Notes under the pieces: model-generated | Databases searched by the model: none | Seen by the model: only the letters and a program-made list of their open reading frames with translations | What the model was told of the DNA's origin: nothing | Origin: Alloalcanivorax marinus | Lineage (GTDB): Bacteria; Pseudomonadota; Gammaproteobacteria; Pseudomonadales; Alcanivoracaceae | NCBI RefSeq assembly: GCF_016906305.1 | Contig: NZ_JADDOL010000008.1 | Span: 103,123-167,122 of the forward strand | Direction: 5' to 3' | Length of the DNA stretch: 64,000 nt | Made by a program: the position numbers and the translations under genes | Shown here: piece after piece, positions 46,946 through 57,334 of the stretch | Layout of the letters: each line of letters begins with the position of its first letter | Position numbering within the stretch: position 1 is the first letter of the stretch

Positions 46946-48676
46946 TCAGAACTCCGTCCAGTCGTCGTCCGAGCCGTCCCGTTGCGTCGAGGTTCCGCGC
47001 GAGGCGGCGCCTTTCCGTTCGACGGTCGGTGACAAGGCCCGGTCGTCACGGTCGGCGCCGACGGACCTGGTCGCCGGCAAGGGCTCGGCGGCGGCGCGCA
47101 CCGGCGTGTGCCGATGGGCCTGATCGACCCGGAAGATCGCCACCGCCGCTTCCAGCCGCTTGGCCTGCTCCTCCAGGGACGCGGCCGCCGCGCCGGCCTG
47201 CTGAACCAGCGCCGCGTTCTGCTGGGTGACTTCGTCCATCTGGTTGACCGCCTGGCTGACCTGCTCGATGCCCGCGCTCTGCTCCTGGGAAGCGGACGAT
47301 ATCTCATCCATGATGTCGGTCACCCGCCGTACCGCGGCGACCACCTCGGTCATGGTCTGCCCGGCCCGTTGCACCAATTCCGAGCCCTCCACCACCTCCG
47401 CGGAGGAACGTTCGATCAGCTGCTTGATCTGGCGAGCGGCGTCGGCGCTGTTGCCGGCCAGATTGCGCACTTCACCGGCCACCACCGCGAAGCCGCGACC
47501 CTGCTCGCCGGCCCGGGCCGCTTCCACCGAGGCGTTGAGCGCCAGAATATTGGTCTGGAAAGCGATGGAGTCGATCATGGCGGTGATGTCCGCCACCTTC
47601 TTCGAGCTTTCGGTGATGCTCTGCATCTTGTTGGAGACCAGCTCCATGACCTCGCCGCCACGACCGGCGGTGCCGGACGCATCATTGGCGAGGCCGCTGG
47701 CCTGACGCGCGTTGTCGGCGTTCTGCTTCACGGTGGCGGTCAGCTCTTCCATGCTGGTGGCGGTTTCCTCCAGGGAGGCCGCCTGCTGTTCGGTGCGCGC
47801 CGAAAGGTCCGTGTTGCCTTTTGCGATTTCAGAGGTTCCGGTGAAGATGGAGTCGCTGCTGTCACGCACGCTGGTGACGATTTTCGACAGGCTCTCTTGC
47901 ATATCCCGCATGGCCGCGAACAGCTTTCCGATCTCGTTGCGACCGGGCACCGAGATCGGCCGCGACAGATCGGCCCGGGCGATGCGTTGCAGGTTTTCGG
48001 CGGCGGCTTCCAAGGGCGACACCACCACCTTGCGCAGCACCCAGTAAATCGAGATCAGCAGCAACAGCGCCACCAGCACCGTGAGCCAGCCCACCTGGTC
48101 GAAGAAGCGATTCTGGTCCCGGTAGTTCCCCATCACCTCGCCGCCAACCTTGTCCGCATAGCGGGTAAACTCGGTGAGGCCCACATTCATGGCTTTGTTC
48201 ACCGGAATCTGTTGCTGACGAATCTCCCAGCTCCGCGCCAGATCTCCGGCTTCAATGGCCTGATATTGACGGTTGTAAAGATCGATCAGGTTGCTCAGAT
48301 TGCGCCGCAACCGGTCCGCGCTTCCATTACCGTCGTCCGCGTTGAGTGCCGCTTCAAAATTCCTGAATCGCTGTTCGCCGCGCTTCAGCAGATCCGGGAC
48401 GCGCTCCAGCTGCTCCCGCGACTGGGCTTGCTGGCCCCGGTCCGCGAAGTCCACCGCCAGGTCCATGACCGAACCGGCACGGCTGAACAGAAAGGCGGCA
48501 CGGCTCAGCTCGTTGAACTGCTCCACGTTCAGCCGGTTGAGCGAGACAATCGAGCCATTGGCCATGTCATTGCCGGCCAGACGCAGGGCGGAAAGCACAC
48601 CGATAAGAAGGGCGCAGCACAGTAACGCCCCGGCCACCGTGGCGTTGATATTCATATTCCTTAGAAACTTCATCAT
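46946..48676 (-). CDS. Methyl-accepting chemotaxis protein with C-terminal DWTEF tether
   Basis: A 576-residue transmembrane receptor: TM1 ~13-32 ([21 protein letters not shown]), periplasmic helical sensor ~35-190, TM2 ~192-213 ([20 protein letters not shown]), HAMP, and the signalling domain with [19 protein letters not shown]. It ends DDDWTEF, a CheR/CheB tether like that of its neighbour. The signalling domain is nearly the same as in the mcp at 43946, suggesting duplication or gene conversion. It has its own FliA promoter. Confidence 0.95.
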   Translation of the reverse strand: MMKFLRNMNINATVAGALLCCALLIGVLSALRLAGNDMANGSIVSLNRLNVEQFNELSRAAFLFSRAGSVMDLAVDFADRGQQAQSREQLERVPDLLKRGEQRFRNFEAALNADDGNGSADRLRRNLSNLIDLYNRQYQAIEAGDLARSWEIRQQQIPVNKAMNVGLTEFTRYADKVGGEVMGNYRDQNRFFDQVGWLTVLVALLLLISIYWVLRKVVVSPLEAAAENLQRIARADLSRPISVPGRNEIGKLFAAMRDMQESLSKIVTSVRDSSDSIFTGTSEIAKGNTDLSARTEQQAASLEETATSMEELTATVKQNADNARQASGLANDASGTAGRGGEVMELVSNKMQSITESSKKVADITAMIDSIAFQTNILALNASVEAARAGEQGRGFAVVAGEVRNLAGNSADAARQIKQLIERSSAEVVEGSELVQRAGQTMTEVVAAVRRVTDIMDEISSASQEQSAGIEQVSQAVNQMDEVTQQNAALVQQAGAAAASLEEQAKRLEAAVAIFRVDQAHRHTPVRAAAEPLPATRSVGADRDDRALSPTVERKGAASRGTSTQRDGSDDDWTEF

Positions 48677-48762
48677 TCACTCATGCTCCATGTGCACGCA
48701 TTCGGGAGGGTGTGGGCAAAGCACGGTCGCGCCTTGCCCGGGCTGGCCTTCTCAGGGAAGAA

Positions 48763-48789
48763 ATATCGGCGGAACGGACTCAGACTTTA
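48763..48789 (-). promoter_or_regulatory. FliA (sigma-28) promoter of the mcp at 46946
   Basis: Minus strand TAAA (48789-48786), 15-nt spacer, GCCGATAT (48770-48763). It overlaps the 3' end of cheR and starts the transcript about 80 bp upstream of the mcp ATG. Confidence 0.85.
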
Positions 48790-49646
48790 GGGCTGACCGG
48801 GCGGTAGACGGTCTGCCCGCGCAGCTGAAAACGGTCACTGATGTAGGAGAAGCTTTCGGAATGCCCGGCGAACAACAGGCCGTCCGGCTTCAGCAAGGGC
48901 GCGAAGCGCGCCAGGATGCGCGCCTGCGTATCGCGGTCGAAGTAGATCATCACATTGCGGCAGAAGATCGCATCGAACGGCGGCTCCACCCGCCAGCCGG
49001 GCGTCACCAGATTCAACGGTTCGAAACGGACCCGCGCCGCCACTTCCGGGCGAACCCGGGCAAAGCCGGCGCGCGCGCCACTGCCACGCTGGAAGAAGCG
49101 GCGACGGCGCTGGTCGTCGAGTTTCTGTACCTGGGCCAGCGGGTAAACGCCGAGCCGGGCCCGGTTCAGGGCCTCGGTGTCGATGTCGGTGGCCAGCACC
49201 TCAAAGCTCGCCTTCTCCCCCAGGGTTTCCAGCAATGTCATCGCCAGCGAATAGGGCTCCTCCCCGGTGGAAGCACCGGCGCTCCATATCCGAATCGGCC
49301 CGGGGCGGCCTCGCACGTGCTCGGCCAGCAAGGGGAAGTGATGGGCCTCGCGGAAAAAGGCGGTGAGGTTGGTGGTCAACGTATTGGTGAACGCCTCCCA
49401 TTCTTCGCCCTCCGGATTGCGTTCCAGGCGCGCCAGGTAGTCGCGAAAGCTCAGCAGACCCTGTTGCCGGACGCGCCGGCCCACGCGGCTGTAGACCATG
49501 TCCCGCTTGTGGGCCGCCAGAACGATGCCGGCCCGGCGGTAGATCAGTTCGCGAATGCGTTCGAAGTCCGCATCGCTGAACACCAGGTCCCTGTGGTCCG
49601 CGGCATTGACGGGCCCGGTGGCGTGGCGTTCCACGTTATTGTTCAA
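48780..49646 (-). CDS. cheR: Chemotaxis protein methyltransferase CheR
   Basis: A 288-residue SAM-dependent methyltransferase for receptor glutamates. The N-terminal helical domain ([32 protein letters not shown]) precedes the Rossmann-like domain with the SAM loop [19 protein letters not shown] and [14 protein letters not shown]. The beta-subdomain that binds receptor pentapeptides is expected within this length, matching the DWEEF/DWTEF ends of the two local receptors. The start overlaps the upstream aer-like gene by 4 bp. Confidence 0.96.
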   Translation of the reverse strand: MNNNVERHATGPVNAADHRDLVFSDADFERIRELIYRRAGIVLAAHKRDMVYSRVGRRVRQQGLLSFRDYLARLERNPEGEEWEAFTNTLTTNLTAFFREAHHFPLLAEHVRGRPGPIRIWSAGASTGEEPYSLAMTLLETLGEKASFEVLATDIDTEALNRARLGVYPLAQVQKLDDQRRRRFFQRGSGARAGFARVRPEVAARVRFEPLNLVTPGWRVEPPFDAIFCRNVMIYFDRDTQARILARFAPLLKPDGLLFAGHSESFSYISDRFQLRGQTVYRPVSPKV

Positions 49647-51289
49647 GGGGGACTCTCCAGGGTCGCACTGCGTGCTGGGGAGGCACCGACGGTTTTCGCC
49701 GGCACCGGGCTCTGGCCATCGCCAAGACGGAACACCTCCATGGAATGCGTCAACAATCGCACCTGCCGTTCCAGGGAGGTGGCGGCCACCGCCGACATCT
49801 GCACCCGATCGGCGTTCTGACGGGTGACGCCGTCCATCTGGGCCACCGCCGCGTTGATCTGGGTGATGCCGGCACTTTGCTCTTCGGAGGCGGAGCGGAT
49901 TTCCGCCATGATGTCGTTGACCCGGGATACCGATGTGGACACCGAGGTAATGGCCTCTTCGGCGCGCCGCACCAGTCTGGCGCCGGTTCCGATTTGTTCG
50001 CCCGACCCGTCGATCAGATCACGGATTTGCCGCGCCGCGTCGGCGGACCGGCCCGCCAGGTTGCGGACCTCCTCGGCGACCACCGCGAACCCCTTGCCGT
50101 GTTCCCCGGCACGGGCGGCTTCCACCGAGGCGTTGAGGGCCAGGATATTGGTCTGGAAGGCGATCGAGTCGATGGTGCCGATGATCACGCTCATGCGCTC
50201 CGAACCGGCGGTGATGCGCTCCATGGTGTTCACCACCTCCCCCATCACCTCCACGCTTTCCGACGTGGATCGTGAGGCGCTGGCGGCCAGCTCGCTGGCC
50301 TGCCGGGCGTTGTCGGCGTTCTGGCCCACGGTGGCGGTCATCTGTTCCATGCTCGCCGCCGTCTGTTGCAACGAACTGGCCTGCTGCTCGGACCGGGATG
50401 ACAGGTCCTCATTGCCCTCGGCGATGTCGCGGGCGGCCGGGCCCACCACGGCCATCCCGTCCTGCACATGACCGACGATGCTGCCGAGGCTGCGCCGCAT
50501 CAGCTTGAGCCCCATCACCAGCATGCCCAGCTCGCCGCCCTGGCGGGCCGGGGGCCGGGCCGCGAGATTGCCGGCCGCCACCTGCAACGTGAAGCGGCCC
50601 GCCGTCAGCACCGGGGCCAGCACCGAGCGCGTGACCAGGCGGAAGCCCGCCCCCAGCAACGCGATGCCGACCAACGGCAGGGCCACCCAAAGGGCGCCTG
50701 GCGCGCCGCCGTCCGCTGTCGAATACCAGGCGGCGCCGGCGGCAAGCAGAATCATCGCGCTGCAGGCGGCGAACAGGTATCCCATGCGGCTGCTCACCGA
50801 ACGGGGATCCCAACGTTTCAGGGACGCCCAGGGCCCCCGGCGACGCACTTCGCCGTTGTGCAGGTACAGATGGCCGCCGCTGCCGTCACGGAGCGCGGCA
50901 TAATCCCGTTCCGCGGCGGCGATGGACGCCGGGTCCGCCTTCAGCCGCACGGAAACGAAGCCGACGATCTCCCCGTTCTCGATGATCGGCGTGACATGGG
51001 CGCGCACCCAGTAATAATCGCCATTCTTACGGCGATTCTTGACCAGGCCGATCCAGACATCGCCGCCCTTGATGCACGACCACAGATTTTCAAACGCCGC
51101 GGCGGGCATGTCCGGGTGGCGCACAATGTTGTGCGGCGCGCCCACAAGCTCTTCGTTGCTGAAGCCGCTGACCTCCACGAAGGCCGGATTGGCGTAGGTG
51201 ATACGCCCCCGGAGGTTGGTTCGGGAGATCAGAAAGTCTCCCGACTCCAGCTTGTATTCGTGGCCCGTTACAGGCTGATTGTCGCGCAT
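49643..51289 (-). CDS. aer: Aer-type PAS-domain chemoreceptor
   Basis: A 548-residue energy/oxygen-taxis receptor. The N-terminal PAS domain (about 15-120: [54 protein letters not shown]) matches the FAD-binding PAS of Aer. Two membrane segments at about 170-210 lack a large periplasmic domain. A HAMP-like part and the signalling domain with [19 protein letters not shown] follow. It ends in ESPP with no CheR tether. Redox sensing is inferred from the PAS family; it replaces one of the tar/tap genes found here in enterics. Confidence 0.9.
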   Translation of the reverse strand: MRDNQPVTGHEYKLESGDFLISRTNLRGRITYANPAFVEVSGFSNEELVGAPHNIVRHPDMPAAAFENLWSCIKGGDVWIGLVKNRRKNGDYYWVRAHVTPIIENGEIVGFVSVRLKADPASIAAAERDYAALRDGSGGHLYLHNGEVRRRGPWASLKRWDPRSVSSRMGYLFAACSAMILLAAGAAWYSTADGGAPGALWVALPLVGIALLGAGFRLVTRSVLAPVLTAGRFTLQVAAGNLAARPPARQGGELGMLVMGLKLMRRSLGSIVGHVQDGMAVVGPAARDIAEGNEDLSSRSEQQASSLQQTAASMEQMTATVGQNADNARQASELAASASRSTSESVEVMGEVVNTMERITAGSERMSVIIGTIDSIAFQTNILALNASVEAARAGEHGKGFAVVAEEVRNLAGRSADAARQIRDLIDGSGEQIGTGARLVRRAEEAITSVSTSVSRVNDIMAEIRSASEEQSAGITQINAAVAQMDGVTRQNADRVQMSAVAATSLERQVRLLTHSMEVFRLGDGQSPVPAKTVGASPARSATLESPP

Positions 51290-51337
51290 CAGCTACCCCG
51301 TCGCTCCGCTCTTGATTGCTCGAGTCCCGCCGGCGGC

Positions 51338-51835
51338 TTATTCGCCGGCTTCCTCGACCAGCGCCATTTCTTCGCTGGTCAGCAGTTTCTCGATGTCCAC
51401 CAGTACCAGCATGCGATCGTCCAGATTGCCCAGACCGTGGATGTAATCCAGCGGCAACGACAGGCCGAACTCCGGCGCCGGTTTACGCTGCTCGGCGGTA
51501 AGCGTCATGACGTCGGACACCCGGTCGACGACGATGCCCACCACCCGCTCGGCGATGTTGACCACGATCACCACGGTCTGCTCGTCGTAGTTGGCCTCGG
51601 CCAGCCGGAACTTGATGCGCAGATCCACGATCGGCACGATCACGCCGCGCAGGTTGGCCACGCCCTTGATGAAGTCCGGCGCATTGGCGATCCGCGTGAC
51701 GTTCTCGTAGCCACGGATTTCCTGCACCTTGAGGATATCGATGGCGTACTCTTCGTCGCCCAGGGAAAACACCAGGAACTCCTGGCTGCCGGTTTCCACG
51801 GCGACGGTGTGCTGCAATGCGGTGGCGTTGCTCAT
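51338..51835 (-). CDS. cheW: Chemotaxis coupling protein CheW
   Basis: A 165-residue adaptor of two SH3-like barrels: [25 protein letters not shown] at the start, [18 protein letters not shown] in the middle and [16 protein letters not shown] near the end. It bridges receptors and CheA in the array. The start overlaps the cheA stop by 4 bp, giving translational coupling. Confidence 0.97.
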   Translation of the reverse strand: MSNATALQHTVAVETGSQEFLVFSLGDEEYAIDILKVQEIRGYENVTRIANAPDFIKGVANLRGVIVPIVDLRIKFRLAEANYDEQTVVIVVNIAERVVGIVVDRVSDVMTLTAEQRKPAPEFGLSLPLDYIHGLGNLDDRMLVLVDIEKLLTSEEMALVEEAGE

Positions 51836-53940
51836 GACGGTTCTACCTCCTCTACGAGCTGGGATACGTTGCCGAAGATGCGATTGTCTTTTTTGCTTTG
51901 TGCCAGGCGGTGCAGGTCCGAGACATCAAGAATCAACGCCACGCTGCCGTCGCCGAGAATGGTGGCCGCGGACACACCGGGCACCTTGCGGTAATTGGTT
52001 TCCAGGTTCTTCACCACCACCTGCTGCTGGCCCACCAGATCGTCCACCAGCACCGCGTAGCGGCGGCCCTCCCCTTGAACGATCACGGCGATGGCGCGGG
52101 TCGGGTCGGTGATGGCGCCGGCCACGTCCATGGCATGGTGCACCGCCACCACCGGCAGGTAGTCCTCGCGCACCTTCAGCAGGGTGTCGCCACCGGCCAG
52201 GGAATAGAGGTCGTCCGCCCCCGGCTGCAGCGATTCGATCACCGCGCTCACCGGCAGAATGAACATCTCGCGGCCCACGCGGATCGACATGCCGTCGAGA
52301 ATCGCCAGGGTCAGCGGCAGCACGATGCGGGTGGTGGTGCCCTGCCCCGGCTTGGAGAGAATTTCCACGTGGCCGCCCATGGCCTGGATGTTGCGTTTGA
52401 CCACATCCATGCCGACGCCACGGCCGGACACGTCGCTGACCTCCTCGGCGGTGGAAAAGCCCGGCGCGAAGATCAGCTGCCAGACCTCGTCGTCGCCCAT
52501 GGCGTCCGACACCGCCAGGCCGCTGCTGCGCGCCTTGGCGAGAATCCGCTCGCGGTTGAGACCGCCGCCGTCATCGGCCACCTCGATCAGGATGTTGCCG
52601 CCCTGATGCTGGGCGGACAGGGTCAGTTGCCCGGTGCGGGGCTTGCCGGCGGCCTCGCGCCGGTCCGGCGTCTCGATGCCATGGTCCAGACTGTTGCGCA
52701 CCAGGTGGGTGAGCGGGTCGATGATCCGTTCGGTGAGGCCCTTGTCCAGTTCCGTGGACTTGCCCTCGGTGACCAGCTCCACGTCCTTGCCAAGCTTGCC
52801 GGCCAGATCGCGCACCAGGCGGGGGAAGCGGCTGAACACGTAGTCCATCGGCACCATGCGCACCGACATCACCGCCTCCTGCAGGTCGCGGGCGGTGCGT
52901 TGCAGCAGGTTGAGGCCGGTGACCAGGGCACCGTCCTTGACCGTATCGGAATCCTCGGCCACCTGATTGAGCATGGACTGGGTGATGATCAGTTCGCCCA
53001 CCAGGTTGATGATCTGATCGACCTTGGCCACCGGCACGCGGATCGAGGTGGACTCGCCGGCGGCCTGGGGCTTGGCGGCCTTCTTCGGGGCGGCCCGGGC
53101 CCTGGAGTCGGTGTCGGCATCGGCGCGCGGCGCGGCGGCGGCCGTCTCTTCCCCGGCGCTTTTCGCCTGCACGGCGCTTTGCTCTGCCACGGCGCCGGCG
53201 CCGCTTTCTTCGTCGGGCTGCGGGTCCCCGCCGTCATCGGGGGCGCTCAGGGCCTGGATGGACAGTTGTTCGGGCTCGACGACAAAGCACATCACCGCTT
53301 CGATGTCGTCGGCGCTGAGCGAGCTTTTCAGGGTCACCCGGTATTCGGTGTCGTCACCGTCCTGGCCCTCGATGTCGCCGAGCTGGCCCAGCTCCTCGAT
53401 CAGCAGGTTGCGGTCCTTGTCGGCGACGCCCAGCAGCGCCACCCGGAAGCGGCCGCCGGCCGGCGCCGGCGCGGCGGTCTCCGGGGCGGGCGCGGGCGCC
53501 GTGGCGGCGCCCGATGCGGCGGCGCCCGCGCCCTCCACATCGGCGCTTTCGCCGATCTCTTCCAGGGCCAGCCGCCGCAAGGTCTCGCAGATCCGCTCCA
53601 GGGCCTCCGGGTCGGGCTCACCGCCCTGTCGATAGGCGTCCAGTTGATCGTTCAGCATATCTTTGGCTTCCAGAAAGGTGTCGACGATGTCGCGACGCAG
53701 CTGCAGTTCGCCGCGGCGTGCGTGGTCGAGCAGGTTTTCCAGCAGGTGGGTGGTGCGCTGCAGCGCTTCGAATCCGAAGGTGCCGGCGCCGCCCTTGATC
53801 GAGTGAGCCGCGCGGAAAATCGCGTTGAGCCGCTCCTGGTCGGGCTGATCCACGTCCAGGTCGAGAAGATGGGTTTCCATCTCCGCCAGCAGCTCGTCGG
53901 CTTCCTCGAAGAAGGTGTCGTAGAAATCGGTGATATCCAT
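51832..53940 (-). CDS. cheA: Chemotaxis histidine kinase CheA
   Basis: A 702-residue kinase. P1 Hpt domain has phosphorylated His46 ([14 protein letters not shown]). A P2-like CheY-binding region (~155-235) is flanked by Ala/Pro-rich linkers. P3 dimerisation starts about 300 ([20 protein letters not shown]). The P4 ATPase contains [11 protein letters not shown] (N box), [11 protein letters not shown] (G1) and [13 protein letters not shown] (G2). The P5 CheW-like domain is at the end. Takes receptor signals and phosphorylates CheY and CheB. Lies 2 bp after motB. Confidence 0.97.
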   Translation of the reverse strand: MDITDFYDTFFEEADELLAEMETHLLDLDVDQPDQERLNAIFRAAHSIKGGAGTFGFEALQRTTHLLENLLDHARRGELQLRRDIVDTFLEAKDMLNDQLDAYRQGGEPDPEALERICETLRRLALEEIGESADVEGAGAAASGAATAPAPAPETAAPAPAGGRFRVALLGVADKDRNLLIEELGQLGDIEGQDGDDTEYRVTLKSSLSADDIEAVMCFVVEPEQLSIQALSAPDDGGDPQPDEESGAGAVAEQSAVQAKSAGEETAAAAPRADADTDSRARAAPKKAAKPQAAGESTSIRVPVAKVDQIINLVGELIITQSMLNQVAEDSDTVKDGALVTGLNLLQRTARDLQEAVMSVRMVPMDYVFSRFPRLVRDLAGKLGKDVELVTEGKSTELDKGLTERIIDPLTHLVRNSLDHGIETPDRREAAGKPRTGQLTLSAQHQGGNILIEVADDGGGLNRERILAKARSSGLAVSDAMGDDEVWQLIFAPGFSTAEEVSDVSGRGVGMDVVKRNIQAMGGHVEILSKPGQGTTTRIVLPLTLAILDGMSIRVGREMFILPVSAVIESLQPGADDLYSLAGGDTLLKVREDYLPVVAVHHAMDVAGAITDPTRAIAVIVQGEGRRYAVLVDDLVGQQQVVVKNLETNYRKVPGVSAATILGDGSVALILDVSDLHRLAQSKKDNRIFGNVSQLVEEVEPS

Positions 53941-53942
53941 GG

Positions 53943-54815
53943 TCAGTCCGAAACCCCTTGCGAAGGAAGATCGATGGCGTCCGGGCGGCTGCCCGCCTGC
54001 AGACGCGCGGCGGCACGGTCGGACAGCACCACCAGGGTGATGCGTCGGTTGACCGCGTCGCCGGGATTGCTGCCCGGCACCGGCACACGGTCGCCCATGC
54101 CGGTGACGCGCAGCAGCTTGTCGCTGTCCAGGCCGCCGGCCACCAGCTCGCGCCGCGAGGCGTTGGCGCGGTCACTGGACAGTTCCCAGTTGCTGTAACC
54201 GGTGTCGCCCCGGGCATAGCGCAGGCTGTCGGTATGGCCGCTGATGCTGAGGCGGTTGGGCACGTCATTGAGCAGCGGCGCCAGGCTGTGCAGCAGGCGG
54301 CGCATGACCGGCGATACCCGGTCGCTGCCCAGCTCGAACATGGGCTGGCGGTCGGTGTCCATCAGTTGCACGCGCAATCCTTCCTCGGTCATCTCGAAAC
54401 GCATCTGTTCACGCAGGTCGCGCAGCCTCGGGTCCCCCTGGATCACCGTCTCCATGCGCTGGCGCAGATCAATGAACCGCTGGCGCTCCTCCGCCGGACG
54501 GCTCTGCCGTTTCAGATCGATGCGCGCGCGCTCCCCGTCGGAGTGGGCCGGGTCCGCGCCGCCACCGGGAATCACATTGGTACTGGCGGAATTGCGGTCG
54601 CCGTTGGTCAGCGCCACCTTCAGCGGTGTGCGGAAGTACTCCGCCAGCCCCTGCAGTTCCGACGGCGTGGCGGTGGACAGAATCCACAGCACCAGGAACA
54701 GCGCCATCAGCGCGGTCATGAAATCCGCCAGGGCGATCTTCCAGGCACCGCCGTGATGGGCCGCGTGCACACGCCGGGGCCGGCGGATGACGATGGCGCG
54801 ACGTGAGTTGCTCAT
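53943..54815 (-). CDS. motB: Flagellar stator protein MotB
   Basis: A 290-residue stator subunit. One transmembrane helix (about 26-49) carries the proton-binding Asp31 in ALADFMTALMALFLVLW. A periplasmic plug/linker and an OmpA-like peptidoglycan-binding domain follow (LSISGHTDSLRYARG, NWELSSDRANASRRELVAGG). A leading HHGGAWKIALADF motif is typical. It overlaps motA by 4 bp and precedes cheA, as in enterics. Confidence 0.96.
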   Translation of the reverse strand: MSNSRRAIVIRRPRRVHAAHHGGAWKIALADFMTALMALFLVLWILSTATPSELQGLAEYFRTPLKVALTNGDRNSASTNVIPGGGADPAHSDGERARIDLKRQSRPAEERQRFIDLRQRMETVIQGDPRLRDLREQMRFEMTEEGLRVQLMDTDRQPMFELGSDRVSPVMRRLLHSLAPLLNDVPNRLSISGHTDSLRYARGDTGYSNWELSSDRANASRRELVAGGLDSDKLLRVTGMGDRVPVPGSNPGDAVNRRITLVVLSDRAAARLQAGSRPDAIDLPSQGVSD

Positions 54816-55687
54816 CCCTCTCCGGCGCCTCCGACCTTGGCCGAACGCACATGCTCTTCCAGTTCATCGAACGAAGGACGTTCGGCGCTGTGCAGAGCCT
54901 TGCGACCAAACTCCACCGCCAGTTGAGGCGCGTAACCGTTCAGATTGGCGAGCAGGGTGACGCGCACGCACTGCAGCATTTTCACCCCTTCCGCCACCTG
55001 CCGGTCGATGCGGCTGGCCACCGGATTGACGAAGCCATAGGCCAGCAGAATGCCGAGAAAGGTGCCGACCAGCGCGTGGGCGATCATGATGCCCATTTCG
55101 CCGGCGCCGGAATCCGCCGAGGCCAGGGCCTTCACCACCCCCAGCACCGCCGCCACGATGCCGAACGCCGGCAGCGCGTCGCCCACCTTCATAAGCGCGT
55201 CGGCGGGAATGTGGGCCTCATGCTCGAACGCCTCGATCTCATGGGTCATCAGTTCGTCCAGCTCCATGGGGTCGACGCTGCCGCTGACCATCAGACGCAG
55301 ATAGTCGGTGAGGAAGCCCATGATCAGGGGGTCCTCGGAAATGCGCGGGTAGCTGGAAAAGAGCACGCTTTCCTTCGGGTTCTCGATGTCCTTCTCGACC
55401 CCCAGCACGCCCTCGCGGCGCATCTTGGTCAGCAGCTGGTACTGCAGCGCCATCAGCTCCATGTAGATGCTTTTATCGTAGCGCTTGGTCCGCTTCAGAC
55501 GGCTGGCGGAACGGAACGTGGCCTTAATCGCCTTACCGTTGTTGGCGGCCACGAACGCACCGATGGCGGCACCCACGATCATCAGGATTTCGGTCGGCTG
55601 ATAGAGCGGGCCCAGGTTGCCGCCCGCCAGGGAGAAACCGCCGAACACGGAAATCGCGACGATAAGAAAGCCAAGAGGTATCAGCAC
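54812..55687 (-). CDS. motA: Flagellar stator protein MotA
   Basis: A 291-residue protein with four transmembrane helices (MLIPLGFLIVAISVFGGFSLAGG; EILMIVGAAIGAFVAANN; and the pair at about 165-225 containing PAFGIVAAVLGVVKAL and LVGTFLGILLAYGFVNP). A cytoplasmic loop (~60-160) contacts FliG. Lysine-rich and acidic segments are at the usual positions. Forms the proton channel with MotB. A FliA promoter is upstream, after flhC. Confidence 0.96.
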   Translation of the reverse strand: MLIPLGFLIVAISVFGGFSLAGGNLGPLYQPTEILMIVGAAIGAFVAANNGKAIKATFRSASRLKRTKRYDKSIYMELMALQYQLLTKMRREGVLGVEKDIENPKESVLFSSYPRISEDPLIMGFLTDYLRLMVSGSVDPMELDELMTHEIEAFEHEAHIPADALMKVGDALPAFGIVAAVLGVVKALASADSGAGEMGIMIAHALVGTFLGILLAYGFVNPVASRIDRQVAEGVKMLQCVRVTLLANLNGYAPQLAVEFGRKALHSAERPSFDELEEHVRSAKVGGAGEG

Positions 55688-55729
55688 AACGGGTGTCCTT
55701 CCTGCCGGGGGTGACTCGCATTACTGTGT

Positions 55730-55756
55730 CTATCGGCAGACGGGCGTGGGGCTTGA
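55730..55756 (-). promoter_or_regulatory. FliA (sigma-28) promoter of motAB-cheAW
   Basis: Minus strand TCAA (55756-55753, one mismatch to TAAA), 15-nt spacer, GCCGATAG (55737-55730). It lies 43 bp upstream of the motA ATG. Confidence 0.75.
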
Positions 55757-55810
55757 GGGATTTTTACGGTCGGACGCCCGGTTCCGGACGTCCGATGGCG
55801 GGTCCACCGA

Positions 55811-56356
55811 TCAGGCGCTGGCGACCTTGTCGGCGGCGGGTTTCTTGCGGGTCTTGCCGGCCCGGGAGGGCGGCTGACAGATGCCGCACACGAAATCCTG
55901 GCTGGGCGTATGGGCATGGTTGACGAAGTGCCCGCCACAACAGGTGCAGGCGGACAGTTCAAACAGATCGCTCTCGAAAAAGCGCACCAGCGTCCAGGCC
56001 CGGGTCAGCCCCAGCACCGGTTCCGCCTCGTCCAGCGCCATCTGTTCCAGATACAGACGGTAGGCTTTGACGAAGCCTTCCATGCGGGCGCAGCCGTACT
56101 GCTCGGTGAGCTGCCGGTAGTAGCCGTAAAACAGCGACGAATGGATGTTCGGCAGCCAGGTGATGAACCAGTCCGTGGAGAACGGCAGCATGCCCTTGGG
56201 CGGCGACGCGCCGCGCACTTCCTTGTACAACCGGATCAGCCGGCCCCGACTCAGGGCGATCTCCGACTCCAGCACCTGCAGTCGCGCGCCCAGTTCAATC
56301 AGTTCGATGGCGAGCTGCACCTGGTGCATCTCGTCGACCAGACTCTTCTCAGTCAT
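55811..56356 (-). CDS. flhC: Flagellar master regulator subunit FlhC
   Basis: A 181-residue partner of FlhD. It shows the helical core ([34 protein letters not shown] ... [25 protein letters not shown]) and the four-cysteine zinc site C-T-C-C-G-G ... FVCGICQPP near the C-terminus. The FlhD4C2 complex activates class II flagellar promoters with sigma-70. It starts 9 bp after flhD. Confidence 0.96.
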   Translation of the reverse strand: MTEKSLVDEMHQVQLAIELIELGARLQVLESEIALSRGRLIRLYKEVRGASPPKGMLPFSTDWFITWLPNIHSSLFYGYYRQLTEQYGCARMEGFVKAYRLYLEQMALDEAEPVLGLTRAWTLVRFFESDLFELSACTCCGGHFVNHAHTPSQDFVCGICQPPSRAGKTRKKPAADKVASA

Positions 56357-56365
56357 TTGAGCCCC

Positions 56366-56671
56366 TCAGCACTGACAGGCGGCCATGAGCAGCGAGGCGT
56401 GGGTCTGGCCCAGGCCCTGCTCGCGCTTTTCCCGGGTCAGCTCACTGACCTGCCCGGCATCGTCCAGGTGCAAACGAAACAGCAACTGATTGGTGCGCGC
56501 CAGGCGGGCCAGCTGTTTGGCGGACAGCGACACCAGCACCTTGCCCAGGGCTTCATCGATCTTGAGCCGGAACAGGCCGGTGGTGAAATCCTCATTGAGA
56601 AGCCGCTGTGCCAGCAGCATGTAGGACAGATTCAAATCCTGGATTTCATTGAGAACATGGTCGAGGTTCAT
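56366..56671 (-). CDS. flhD: Flagellar master regulator subunit FlhD
   Basis: A 101-residue protein: LNEIQDLNLSYMLLAQRLL, then AKQLARLARTNQLLFRLHL, and the ending MAACQC, all matching FlhD. It is the first gene of the flhDC-motAB-cheAW run and has a long AT-rich upstream region with CRP-type sites. FlhDC master control is known from enterics and beta-proteobacteria; polar-flagellate Pseudomonas use FleQ instead. Confidence 0.96.
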   Translation of the reverse strand: MNLDHVLNEIQDLNLSYMLLAQRLLNEDFTTGLFRLKIDEALGKVLVSLSAKQLARLARTNQLLFRLHLDDAGQVSELTREKREQGLGQTHASLLMAACQC

Positions 56672-56907
56672 GACTGCGTAACTCCTTCGATAACCCCAAA
56701 CCGAGAGCGAGGCCCCGGTTCCCCTGGTGAAGTAAGTGGCGACCGGGCGTTGCCATCGGGCGCCGGGTCCCGATCCGTCGGCCGGACTCCATTCTCCACC
56801 CTGAAACTAGTACCTTATCACTAGCTGCAAAATAGTTAATAAGTGTGCGACTTGTTGATCTTGTGATTGAAACGTATCACAGGATTAACACTTTGCTCAT
56901 GCTTTAT

Positions 56908-56923
56908 TGTGAACATAATCACA
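56908..56923. promoter_or_regulatory. CRP-type binding site 1
   Basis: TGTGAACATAATCACA matches TGTGA-N6-TCACA exactly. Its centre is 30 bp (about three helical turns) from site 2. Confidence 0.8.
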
Positions 56924-56937
56924 ATGTAGACGATTTT

Positions 56938-56953
56938 TGTGACTTGCGTCACA
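56938..56953. promoter_or_regulatory. CRP-type binding site 2
   Basis: TGTGACTTGCGTCACA matches TGTGA-N6-TCACA exactly, and the palindrome extends with TTT and AAA on its flanks. Confidence 0.8.
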
Positions 56954-57037
56954 AAAATTATTGGGGTTAGATGGTTGACTTATTCGTAGTTTAGGAATGG
57001 AACAACAGTACGAAGAAAGGATGGCGCGATCGTGCCA

Positions 57038-57334
57038 TTATCGAGCGTCGCGGGCCGCTTCCCGGTCCTCCAGGTCCCGTACCCACACCAGCAGTTCCGC
57101 GATCACCTGATACAGCGCGGGAGGAATACAGGCGTCCACGTCCAGCTGCATCAGCAGGGCCACCAGTTCCGGCGCGTCGTGCACGAACACCTGGTGGCGA
57201 TGGGCCTCGGCGATGATGCGCTCGGCCAGTTCCCCGTAGCCGCGCGCCAGCACCCGAGGCGCCGACTCGCCGTCCCGATAGGTGAGCGCCACCGCGCGAC
57301 GCCGCTGAACGTCCTGGGGATCGCGCTCAGTCAT
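57038..57334 (-). CDS. FlhB C-terminal-domain-like small protein (FhlB type)
   Basis: A 98-residue soluble protein resembling the cytoplasmic part of FlhB without its membrane domain: RRRAVALTYRDGESAPRVLARG, ELAERIIAEAHRHQVFVHDAPELVALL and IPPALYQVIAELLVWV. The NPTH cleavage motif is absent because the protein begins after it. Such FhlB proteins can replace the cleaved FlhB fragment in export switching. It overlaps fliK, the hook-length ruler, by 8 bp, which supports a role in the substrate switch. Confidence 0.85.
   Translation of the reverse strand: MTERDPQDVQRRRAVALTYRDGESAPRVLARGYGELAERIIAEAHRHQVFVHDAPELVALLMQLDVDACIPPALYQVIAELLVWVRDLEDREAARDAR

Larger units (their letters stand above)
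56672..57037. promoter_or_regulatory. AT-rich flhDC upstream region
   Basis: No gene in these 366 bp. From about 56810 to 57000 the DNA is strikingly AT-rich compared with its surroundings, as in other flhDC control regions where H-NS-like proteins and many regulators bind. It contains the palindromes listed below. A possible -10 on the minus strand is GTTAAT at 56889-56884, which would place the CRP site at 56908-56923 near -41. Confidence 0.65.

Noticed and set aside
56862..56881. TGTGATTGAAACGTATCACA as a third CRP site
   Set aside because: The half-sites are separated by 10 rather than 6 bases, so standard CRP binding is unlikely; kept only as an unexplained palindrome.
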